Shown here piece by piece: positions 13,226-23,225 of a stretch of DNA of 64,000 bases. Under the pieces are notes generated by a model. That model saw only the letters and a program-made list of their open reading frames with translations. It was not told the DNA's origin and made no database searches. Numbering within the stretch: the stretch's first letter is position 1; each line of letters opens with the position of its first letter. A program made the position numbers and the translations under genes. The stretch comes from Haematobia irritans (lineage: Eukaryota > Arthropoda > Insecta > Diptera > Muscidae): assembly GCF_050003625.1 (NCBI RefSeq), contig NC_134400.1, forward strand, positions 66,296,126 to 66,360,125. The letters run 5' to 3'.

Positions 13226-15521
13226 GTGGATACCTGCAAACCCTCCCGACCCTGAATCTATTGCAAATAGACGGAAACAATGCAATCCAGATCTTCCTGA
13301 ACAGCTGATTGGAAGGTTGGCCGTTTGGATGAAGTGGATGGACCAAGGCGGCATGCAGTGTTTTCTTTCCTTATATCCAAATGAAGGTATATAAAAACGA
13401 TCAGCTAAAGGATTCAAAAATGGACAAGCCTCTGTCTGAATCAGAAATAAGCAAATCTTCTTGTGACGATTGTTGCTAATCTCTATGGTCCTACGGATCT
13501 TCCAGATAAATCTTCACCAATGTAAGGCTGCTTGTGCTGCCTTAAAAGTTCTCCTGATGAAAGGGGACATAGATATAGTTCTTATTCAAGAACCATATGT
13601 TTATAGAAACGAAATATGTGAATTAAGTACTCCGGGGTCGAAACTATTGCAGTATACTGGTAATGATGTAAATCGAGGCTGTATAATTGCTAAAAATCTG
13701 CTTCCTTCAATGTGCAATGCAGGCACTGTCGTTGCCATTTTAGAAATAGCCAAATGCAAATATTGGGTATCTTCGGTCTATATGGGACATGAAAGGGAGA
13801 TGCCTCCATGTGCCCTTAACACCTTAGTTGAGGAGTCATTGTAAACAAAGACAAAACTCATTATGGGATGCGACGCAAATGCGCATCATAGTATATGGGG
13901 AAGTGGTGACATTAATACAAGATAAGAGTCACTCCTAGAGTTTATTTTGCGTACTAATTTGGTAGTTTGCAATAAGGGAGATGTCCCAACCTTCGTCACT
14001 AAAAATAGGCAAGAGGTTTTGGACGTCACCTTGGTCTCGCAAGAACAAAATGAAATGCTATCTGAGTGGCAGTAAACATAGCTTCAAATTTGATGTTCAT
14101 ACCACCAAGACCATATATCCGCAAAATGTTAGGAAAGCTGATTGGAATAGGTATAGGGAATCGTTGAATATGATGATACCGGAAATACCAGAGACAAATA
14201 TGAGCACTGTGCAAGATATCGAAAACGCAGCGAAGCGGATTACTAAGCCAAGGAGGAAAAATCGACCACCATGGTGTTCTACGGTGTTAAGTAATGTGAA
14301 GAAATCCTGCAGGAAGCTCTTTAATAAAGCAAAGTCCACCAGAGCTCCTGAGGATTGGGACGCTTACAGGAAGAATCTGAAAGGATACAAGCGAGAACTG
14401 AGAAAGGCTCAGCATAACTCTTGGAATGATTACTGCAGCAGTATTGATAATAAGTCCGAGGCTTCCAGACTACGGAAGGTACTAGCATCCACTAACTCCG
14501 CTCCAGGTTTCATTAAAACATCGGAGGGCAATTGGACAACGTCAGTGAGGAGACGCTGGAGGTACTATTGGACACACATTTTCCTGGAAAACAGACCGTT
14601 GAACCATGTTCGGGCGGTGCCACAGCGTTCATTTCCTATCGAGAAAATTGTATCGGAATCTAGTATAAAATGGGCGTTAAATAGATGTGGACCATTCAAG
14701 TCCCCCGGATCTGATGGAATTACTCCGGCGGAATTATAAGCAGTTACTGACAGAATTATCACCTGGTTGTCGGCGATATATAAAGGATGTATCAACTTAG
14801 CATATATTCCAGGAAAGTGGAGGGAAACAAAAGTCGTTTTCCTACCTAAAGCGGGAAAAGCCTTTCACTCGAATGCGAAGGATTTTCGATCAATCTGCTT
14901 ATCCTCATTCCTACTTAAGACTCAGGAGAGGATGACAGATATTTGTATATATTATATTTAGAACTAGTGTCGACTCAAGTTTGCTCTCGAAACGACAGCA
15001 TACATACTCGACGGACAGGTCTACTGAGATCGCATTACGTGAACTAGTCAGCTTCATTGAAAGCTCACTATCTGTCAATGAATACACAATCGTGGCGTTT
15101 CTAGACATCGAAGGGGCATTCAATAACGTCCATTCGAGCTCGATATTAAATGGACTGCCAACTCTGAATGTTGATCCAGGTATACTTAGGCTGCTAGACG
15201 ACCTTCTAATGAAGAGACGTATTTCAGCCACACTAGGACAAGCAAACATACAAAGGTATGTGAACAGAGACACTCCCCAGGGAGGAGTTCAGTAAGACAA
15301 GAACAAATTCCCTTAATGTCATGCTGCATCCGTTGCCTTTAGACATTTTGGCCAAAAAGTCAGCTGCAACAACGGCTGTGCGGTTGCGCGAGTTATCGCT
15401 GCGGTCGGAAATAATGCCAGATGTGCCTAACTTTGGCGAGACCATTTTTCGGCAAAAAGTTTGAAAATCTAATTCCCAACTTGAGCCGTGGTGCACACCG
15501 GCCCCGGGAATAATCGATATA
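13226..15521 (+). mobile_element. LOA-like LINE copy B, part 1, 5'-truncated and decayed
   Basis: Homology to copy A begins at the PANPPDPESI region of ORF1 (about 13226, matching A near 4040). It runs through the endonuclease (13470-13844), the linker (13981-14739) and RT (14767-15295; FLDIEGAFNNVHSSS, DTPQGGVQ), then into the RNase H lead. There are many frameshifts, stops and deletions; the YADD region and much following sequence are lost near 15295. At 15520-15521 it is cut by mariner 2 and resumes at 21797. It is the oldest layer of the nest. Confidence 0.85.
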
Positions 15522-15619
15522 ACAGGTTGGCTGATAAGTCCCCGGTCTAACAAAGAAAAACGCATTTTTTTTTGTAAAAATTCGTTTTGTTATTCAACAT
15601 AGTTCCCTTCAAAGCGATA
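15522..15619 (-). mobile_element. mariner 2, left (transposase 3') end
   Basis: This begins acaggttggctgataagtcc after TA (15520-15521) and runs to 15619, where LINE C interrupts it. The other part is 20601-21794. It is inserted in LINE B, which resumes at 21797 after the second TA. Confidence 0.92.
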
Positions 15620-15750
15620 GGTTAGGTTAAAGTGGCAGCCCGATTAAAATTCAGGCTCACTTAGACTATTCAGTCCATTGTGATACCACATTAACTAAAA
15701 GTACCTATTACATATGGGCACTTCTAGTTTTAACCGTTGAACCTTCTCGA

Positions 15751-18700
15751 TTATTTTCTTCTGTTGAACCAACCAGATTGTTCCAAAAACATTAGCAGAC
15801 TACTTAAGTTAACGTTTTCCAGGTCCGCCAGTAATCTGAAGCAATATGCCCCTAAAATTTGCTTACGCCTTACACAAAATGCAGGACACTCACACAAGAG
15901 GTGTTTTATTGATTCCTTTTCCTCCGCATCATGACAGCTCATACAATAGTCATTATACTTCGCACCAATAGTTTTTGCAAAATCGCCTATCAGGCAGCGA
16001 CCCGTTATAGCAGATATCAGGAGTGATATCTGGCGTCTCGAGAACACTAGCATATCTAGTGTGCGGTTTAAGTTTAAATAGGGCCATATTTGCTTGGTGT
16101 CGTTACAACACTTACAATTCTCCCATCGAACATTTGCCATCATGACAGCCTTCTCACGCAGTAAGAGCTTGCAGGTAGCCAGAGGCACACCAACAGATTC
16201 TAGTTCCCCTGGCATATGTAAGGTAGTTCCTAGCCTTGCTAGCTCATCTGCTTCGCAGTTCCCCGGTATGTTCCTGTGGCCAGGCACCCATATTAGGTGA
16301 ATATTGTGCTGCTCAGCCATCTCATTGAGAGATTTGCGGCAGTCGATGGCCGTTTTCGAGTTGAGGAACACAGAGTCCAAGGATTTTATTGCAGGTTGAC
16401 TGTCTGAGTATATATTAATGCCAATATTGCTTGGAGCATTACTTCTCAGCCAATTCACCACTTCTCTTATTGCTAATATTTCAGCCTGAAAAACACTACA
16501 GTGATCAGGTAATCTTCTCGCTATTCGAAGTTCCAGATCTTTAGAATATACTCTGAAACCCACTTGGCCATCCAATTTGGAGCCATCAGTGTAGAAATCT
16601 ATATATCTTTTCTTCCCCGGGGTCCGTGTACACCACGCCTCACTGTTGGGAATTAGAGTCTCAAACTTTTTGTCGAAAAGTGGACTCGCCAAAGTGTAAT
16701 CCAGTACGTTAGGCACATCTGGCATTATTTGAGGACCGAACTGTGACCGTAACTTTTATCCGACCACAGCGATAGCTCGCGCAACCGCACAGCCGTTGTT
16801 GCAGCTGACTGTTTGGCCAAAATGTCTAACGGCAATAGATGCAGTATGACATTAAGGGAGTTTGTTCTTGTCTTGCTGAATGCACCTGAGATACACAAGC
16901 ACGCCATACGCTGAACTTTGTCTAAAATTGTCGGCTGGTGAAATGCCGGCCACCAGACTACAACACCATATAGCATTATAGGTCTAACCACTGCCGTGTA
17001 TAGCCAATGTACAATTTTTGGTTTTAGTCCCCACTTTTTCCCTATTGCCTTTTTGCACGAGTACAAAGCTACCGTTGCTTTCCTCGCCCTTTCTTCAATA
17101 TTAAGCTTAAAGTTCAGCTTCCATTCCAAAATAACGCTAAGGTATTTTGCACACTCCCTAAAGGGAATTTCAATACCCCCTAAGGAAATGGGCCTAACCG
17201 TGGGAGTTTTGCGATCTTTGCAGTACATGACTAGTTCTGTCTTTGCAGGATTTACCCCAAGACCATTATCTTTCGCCCATTTCTCAGTCATCCGGAGGGC
17301 TCTCTGTATAATATCTCTAACTGTTGATGGGAATTTTCCCCTGACTGCTAGCGCCACATCATCTGTGTATGCCACCACTTGTATCCTTTCTTTTTCTAGG
17401 GAAACCAGAAGGTCGTTTATAGCAACATTCCAAAGAGGTGATAGAACTCCTCCTTGAGTAGTACCTCTGTTCACATACCTTTGTATGTTTGCTTGTCCTA
17501 GTGTGGCTGAAATGCGTCTCTTCCTTAGAAGTTCGTCTAACAGCCTAAGTATACCTGGATCAACATTCAGAGTTGTCAGTCCATTTAATATCGAGCTCGG
17601 ATGGACGTTATTGAACGCCCCTTCGATGTCTAGAAATGCCACGATTGTGTATTCTTTGACAGATAGTGAGCTTTCAATAAAGCTGACTAGTTCATGTAAT
17701 GCGGTCTCAGTAGACCTGCCCTTCGAGTATGCATGTTGTCGTTTCGAGAGCAAACTTGAATCGACGCTAGTTCTAAGATAAGTATCTATCATCCTCTCCA
17801 GAGTCTTAAGTAGGAATGATGATAAGCTGATTGATCGGAAATCCTTCGCATTCGAGTGAGAGGCTTTTCCCGCTTTAGGTATGAAAACGACTTTTGATTC
17901 TCTCCACTTTCGTGGAATATATGCTAAGTTGATACATCCTATATATATCGCCGACAACCAGGGGATAATTCTGTCAGCCACCGCTTGTAACACCGCCGGA
18001 GTAATTCCATCAGGTCCGGGGAATTTGAATGATCCAAAGCTATTTAACGCCCATTTTATTCTAGATTCTGATACAAATTCCTCGATAGGAAACGACTGGC
18101 ACCGCCAGTGCATGGTTCAACCGTCTGATTTCAGGGAAAATGTGTGTCCAATAGTACCTCCTCACTGGATGTTGTCCAATTGCCCTCCGATGTTTTAATG
18201 AAACCTGGAGCGGAGCTCGTGGATGCTAGCACCTTCCGTAGTCTGGAAGCCTCGGACGTATTCTCAATGCTGCTGCAGTAATCATTCCAAGAGTTATGCT
18301 GAGCCTTTCTCAATTCTCGCTTGTATCCTCTCAGATTCTTCTTGTAAGCGTCCCAATCCACAGGAACTCTGGTGGACTTTGCTTTGTTAAAGAGCTTCCT
18401 GCACGATTTCCTCATATTACCTAACTCCGTAGACCACCATGGTGGTCGATTTTTCCCCCTTGGCTTCCCTTTAGGGCATGCAGCTTTCAGTGAAATGTTG
18501 AAGGCCTTAGTAATCCTCTCCACTGCGGGTTCGATAACTTGCACAGTGCTCATATTTGTCTCTGGTATTTCCGGTATCATCATATTGAACGATTCCCTAT
18601 ACCTATTCCAGTCAGCTTTCCTAACATTTGGCGGAAATATGGTCTTGGTGATATGAACATCAAATTTGAAACTGATGTAGCGATGATCTGAGAAGCTGTG

Positions 18701-19314
18701 TTCACTTAAAACCTGCCACTCAGATATCATTTCATTCAGTTCTTGCGAGGCCAAGGTGATGTCCAAAACCTCTTGCCTGTTTTTAGTGACAAAGGTTGGG
18801 CATCTCCCTTGTTGCAAACTACCAGATTAGTACGCAAAATAAACTCTATTAGCGACTCTCCCCTTGCATTAGTATCACTACTTCCCCATATACTATGATG
18901 TGCATTCGCATCGCATCCCATAATGAGTTTCGTCTTTGTTTTCAGTGACTCCTCAACTAAGGTCTTAACGGCACATGGAGGCATCTCCCTGTCATGTCCC
19001 ATATAGACCGAAGATACCCAATATTTGCATTTGGCTATTTCTAAATTGGCAACGACAGTGTCTGCATTGCACATTGAAGGAAGCAGAAACAAGTTAAGCT
19101 CGTTTTTAGCAATTATACAGGCTCGAATTACATCATTACCGGTATACTGCAATAGTTTGAATCCCGAAGTACTTAATTAACATATTTTGTTTTTATAAAC
19201 ATATGGTTCTTGAATAAGAACTATGTCTATGTCCACTTTCATCAGGAGAACTTTTAAGGCAGCACATGCAGCCTTACAATGATGAAGATTTATCTGGAGG
19301 ATCCGTAGGACCAT
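15751..19314 (-). pseudogene. LINE copy C ORF2, several breaks
   Basis: The start ATG at 19314 overlaps the end of ORF1, as in copy A. A stop soon follows (near 19180, where copy A has Glu). Frame changes occur near 18790 and 18125 and at 16725. Motifs kept include GCDANAHHSIWGS, SDHRYI, FLDIEGAFNNV and, downstream of 16725, YTDGSKLDGQ, IYSDSQPA, WVPGHRNIPGNCEADE and CMSCHDAEE...CEC. The RT catalytic motif reads YTDD in place of YADD, and TTQGG replaces TPQGG, so it was decaying by substitution as well as by indels. Confidence 0.88.
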
Positions 19315-20500
19315 CGAGACTTTCAACAACCGTCACATCAGCCGCTTCAATCGAGTCATCAAGAATGTCCTCTTCAGAGATATCGGTGACTCTCGCAATA
19401 ACCATAGGTTCAACTTTGGTGAGTTCTGAGGCAGTAGAAGCCTCCTCACGCATACGGTATCTATCCATGTCTTCAACTTTGGTATCTCCCTCGACTTCGT
19501 AAGAGGATCCGCTTACTTCTGATTCAGACAGAGGCTTGTCCATTTCTGAATCCTTTAGCTGATCGTTTTTATACACCTTCATTTGGATATACTGAAAGCC
19601 ATAACATACACGGCTCTGAGACTTTGCTAGATGTGGCAAAGACTGACTGTTCAATATAAACACTGCATGCCGTCTTGGCCCATCCACTTCATCCAAACGG
19701 CCAACCTTCCAATCAGCTGTTGGAAGATCTGGATTGCATTGTTTCAGTCTATTTAAAATAGATTCAGGGTCTGGAGGGTTTGCAGGTATCCACGCGTGTG
19801 CTCTTGGTCTAGCCGGTATGCCTTTCTTCTCGACTAACTCTAAAGCAGCTCCTTCCCAAACTTCACCAATTAGTATCAGAGCAGCTTTAAAACATTCTAT
19901 AGACCTCTGGTCCTCAAATGCGACTAGCTTAAATCGTCCTTGATACCAACCAGCCTCTTGGTGTCGAGCATCTGGACCGGGAAACTTTTCCAGCACCTGT
20001 GAGTAGACGACAGAAAGAGCATTCTCAATTTCCCCCCATTTTTGTTTTGGAACCACATCGTCCAATGCTCCTTTATTGATGATAGCCATCACAAGGCTGT
20101 CTTTAGCAACTGAGACAAACGATAGTTGATCCCTTTTGGAGGATGGCAGCTCATCCGGTGATCGTTCCCTTTTTCCAGCATCAAGAATTCCTTGAGCCCA
20201 TTTTAAGGAATCGCTTTGTTTAGCCGACAACGTGCTTGGGTCGACTGATCCTAATTTCTTTAGGATAAACAAAGCATTTCTGCGTTCCTTGAATCTCTTT
20301 CGTGAGGGATTACCTCCTTTTGATGCCGTTACCTTGGAAGAGGTTCGACTTGTCAATTTGTCGCCACCTGTCGACCCGTCTACAGGTCGACTAATTGGGC
20401 CTAACTCTTGGTCATTGCCCAAATTGATAACTCCAGTCGATACCCGTCCACTGGGCCCTGAAGTTAGCAACCCAGTGGATGTCTTTGAATTTCTCTGCAT
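19274..20500 (-). CDS. LINE copy C ORF1 protein, intact
   Basis: A 408-residue open frame from MQRNSKTSTG (ATG at 20498-20500). The open frame continues upstream into mariner sequence, but the shared LINE start codon is the sensible one. It has the same layout as copy A: a Ser/Thr-rich and basic N-terminus, a DUF4780-like domain around HAWIPANPPDPESIL...VGRLDEVDGPRRHAVF, and an acidic C-terminus. It keeps the MDRYRMREEAST segment absent from copy A. Being open in an otherwise broken element suggests fairly recent insertion. Confidence 0.8.
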   Translation of the reverse strand: MQRNSKTSTGLLTSGPSGRVSTGVINLGNDQELGPISRPVDGSTGGDKLTSRTSSKVTASKGGNPSRKRFKERRNALFILKKLGSVDPSTLSAKQSDSLKWAQGILDAGKRERSPDELPSSKRDQLSFVSVAKDSLVMAIINKGALDDVVPKQKWGEIENALSVVYSQVLEKFPGPDARHQEAGWYQGRFKLVAFEDQRSIECFKAALILIGEVWEGAALELVEKKGIPARPRAHAWIPANPPDPESILNRLKQCNPDLPTADWKVGRLDEVDGPRRHAVFILNSQSLPHLAKSQSRVCYGFQYIQMKVYKNDQLKDSEMDKPLSESEVSGSSYEVEGDTKVEDMDRYRMREEASTASELTKVEPMVIARVTDISEEDILDDSIEAADVTVVESLDGPTDPPDKSSSL

Positions 20501-20600
20501 GGTGGCCCACCACACTTGAAATTCGTAGTAGGTACTTATTACGATGATTTTATCCGCTATTAAAAAACTCGTCCGTTCCGTTCGACGGTTGAATAAAGAG

Positions 20601-21616
20601 TTCAAGAGCGATACAACGATTATAACGACCTTCCAATTTGATACCATTTTGGTAGTACTCCTTCGGTTTTGCCTCAAAATAGGCCTCAGTTTCGGCGATC
20701 GCCTCTTCATTGCAGCCAAATTTGTTCCCTGCGAACATTCTTTTGAGGTCTGAGAACAAGAAAAAGTCGCTGGGGGCCAGATCTGGAGAATACGGTGGGT
20801 GGGGAAGCAATGCGAAGCCCAATTCATGAATTGTTCTCAATAACTTGTGGCACGGTGCGTTGTCTTGGTGGAACAATACTTTTTTCTTCTTCATATGGGG
20901 CCGTTTTGCCGCGATTTCGACCTTCGAACGCTCCAATAACGCCATATAATAGTCACTGTTGATGGTTTTTCCCTTCTCAAGATAATCGATAAAAATTATT
21001 CCATGCGGATCCCAAAAAACAGAGGCCATTACTTTGCCAGCGGAATTTTGAGTCTTTCCACGCTTCGGAGACGGTTCACCGGTGGCTGTCCACTCAGCCG
21101 ACTGTCGATTGGACTCAGGAGTGTAGTGATGGAGCCTTGTTTCATCCATTGTCACTTATCGACGGAAAAACTCGGGTGTATTACGAGTTAGCAGCTGCAA
21201 ACACCGCTCAGAATCATCAACACGTTGTTGTTTTTGGTCAAATGTGAGCTCGCGCGGCACCCATTTTGCACAGAGCTTCCGCATATCCAAATATTGATGA
21301 ATGATATGGCCAACATGTTCCTTTGATATCTTTAAGGCCTCTGCTATCTCTATCAACTTCATTTTACGGCCATTCAAAATCATTTTGTGGATTTTTTGAT
21401 GTTTTCGTCGGTAACCACCTCTTTCGGGCGTCCACTGCGTTCACCGTCCTCCGTGCTCATTTCACCACGCTTGAATTTTGCATACCAATCAATTATTGCT
21501 GATTTCCCTGGGGCAGAGTCCGGAAACTCATTATCAAGCCAAGTGTTTTCATCCTCCGTATTTTTTCCCTTCAGAAAACAGTATTTTATCAAAACACGAA
21601 ATTCCTTTTTTTCCAT
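20601..21616 (-). pseudogene. mariner 2 transposase, two breaks plus LINE insertion
   Basis: From 21616: MEKKEFRVLIKYCFL, IIDWYAKFKRGEMSTEDG, then a frameshift near 21381, then MKLIEIAEALKISKEHVGH (helix-turn-helix), WVPRELTFDQKQQR and a stop at 21156 replacing Tyr just before VTMDE. Next come TNSDYYMALL-like sequence, HQDNAPCHK and PPYSPDLAPSDFFLF. By my count 31 residues separate the last two catalytic Asp residues, against 34 in the family, so three residues appear deleted. LINE C is inserted in the last few codons (after NRCIALE), and the end of the frame lies at about 15600. Confidence 0.9.
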
Positions 21617-21794
21617 TTTTTCACAATAACAAAAGTTGCTTCACAAAAGACGCTCTATCTCACAACCTGATTGACTTACAGACGTCAAATTTTGACACGA
21701 ATCATTTGAAGGATGGTACTATATAAAAATAATATGCATATAATACTAGCGACGCCATCTATGTGTCAGACCGGGGACTTATCAGCCAACCTAT
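20601..21794 (-). mobile_element. mariner 2, right part with transposase and right end
   Basis: This continues mariner 2 after LINE C. The right end (complement ataggttggctgataagtcc, one change from the left end) stops at 21794 and is followed by TA (21795-21796). LINE B resumes at 21797. Confidence 0.92.
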
Positions 21795-21796
21795 TA

Positions 21797-22072
21797 TATT
21801 TTTCTACACTGATGTCTCCAAATTAGATGGACTCTGTATTCCTTAACTCGAAAACGGCCATTGACTGCAGCAAATCTCTCAATGCGTTGGCTGAGTAGCA
21901 CAATATTGACCTAATATTGGTGCCTGGCCATAGGAACATACCGGAGAACTGCGAAGCGGATGAGTTAGCAAGGCTAGGGACTACTTTATATACTCCAGGG
22001 GAACTAGAATCTGTTGGTATGCCCCTGGCTACCTGCAAGCTCATGCTGCATGAGAAGGCTGTTATGATGGCA
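21797..22072 (+). mobile_element. LINE copy B, part 2 (RNase H fragment)
   Basis: It resumes with tttctacactgatgtctcca, matching copy A from about 7227, skips about 200 bases, then covers the tether region (WVPGHRNIPENCEADELARLGT; first residues degraded) to MLHEKAVMMA. Homology stops near 22072. It joins logically to 13226-15521. Confidence 0.85.
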
Positions 22073-22202
22073 TTTTGGTTCGTCCAAAGAAATCGGAACG
22101 TGAGTCAAAATATTCAGACAAAGAAAATTAAAAAAAAAAACAGTGGAAAATATATAAAAATTACAACTGGATCTTCTAAAAAATACCGAAAGGGCACTAC
22201 TC

Positions 22203-22352
22203 CCCAGCAAAAAAATGGAAGTTCCTCCAAAGGCACAACTTTAAAAGCACTTCCAGAAGATGCACTCCCAATGATGTTTTTTATTTTAACTACCCGGGAA
22301 CTACTTTTAATGGATAATTCTAACTTTTTTTCAAATAGGTTAAAAGCAGAGT
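22203..22352 (+). mobile_element. CCCAGCAAAAAA-type MITE fragment
   Basis: This starts cccagcaaaaaaatggaag and continues ccaaaggcacaactttaaaagcac, as in the MITE at 47292. It breaks off after the first ~150 bases, with no right end. Confidence 0.7.
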
Positions 22353-22429
22353 AAGAATTCATAGAGTGGTACAAATCGTGCAAATTTTGCTTGTTGCTCT
22401 CAAGGCAAAAACACTGCTGTTTGTTTTAA

Positions 22430-22984
22430 ATGTCTATTCTCTTGGTCCGAATGTCTATTCTCTTTACTCCGGATACGCAATTTAATATTCAAATTATATA
22501 ATATTTAGACTTAAGCATATCACATTTTTGGCGAAGCCTTGCTAACATGTCAAGCGCGTAGCCAAAACAAATGAACACATAACAGTTTTCCGAAACAACA
22601 TAAATCAGTTTCACAGAAATTGCTATCTTTTGATTCTCTCGCTGTGTTATGTTGATATCTTTCGTCAACCCTCTCGATTTCCGTTTCTATTTATTTCTCT
22701 ATACTCTCTCTCTGTATCCCTGAATAAAATATCACAACATATATATGTTTACTCCAAATTTGTACATTTATATAGGTGTACATTCACACATTATTATTTT
22801 CATGAAACATTCTTGTCCCAAACATAGTATATTCTAACATATTAACATATGTGTCCCAAACATTTAATGCTAGTTTAGGAACATTATATTTTTGCACATA
22901 AATATATTGTGTTTAAAAAAATGTGCCCGAAACATATTTTGTTTATAGTGGAACATATGAAAAACATATTTTTCTAACAGTGTA
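22430..22984 (+). repeat. Copy of the CATATG-rich repeat family (empty site for a LINE tail)
   Basis: Homologous to 35515-36055 and 50870-51410 (gaatgtctattctctttact, ttggcgaagcctt, caaaacaaatgaacacataa, cccaaacatttaatgc). At about 22514 it reads gcatatcacatttttggc, where the other two copies carry a short LINE-tail insertion. It therefore preserves the empty site. Confidence 0.7.
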
Positions 22985-23225
22985 GGAAAAACAGGTACAC
23001 GATTTTCCAGACCATTCAATTGTCTCAAATTCTATGATTTAAATAACAGAACACGTTTGCGGCATTTGAGAACCATTTAAATGCTTATTGCCAGCGTACA
23101 TGTTTATCGGCTAGAAAATTCTTTTCACAAAGACAAAATACATGATTTTCGCCAGAATTACATGCTCTAGATAAACATTAAATGGATGCGGTAAACATGT
23201 CAAAATGTGTTTTTTTGCACCGGTG
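22985..23225. repeat. Partial family-B MITE
   Basis: It matches 27670-27910 (caaattctatcatttaaat, gagaaccattcaaatgctta, tacatgctctagataa). Both copies end in catgt...tttttctg-like sequence. No coding capacity. Confidence 0.6.

Larger units (their letters stand above)
15620..20600 (-). mobile_element. LOA-like LINE copy C, near full length, inside mariner 2
   Basis: About 4.98 kb on the minus strand. The 3' tail (two TTAGG units, then the conserved tail) is at 15620-15720. The 5' end, complement of tcaaccgtcgaacgg, is at 20592, with nine extra bases before the target. Flanks read ttcaa-agcgata (left, to 15619) and ttcaagagcgata (20601-20613), a target duplication of about 12 bases with one indel. 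ORF1 is intact; ORF2 has several breaks. This is the innermost layer of the nest. Confidence 0.92.
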
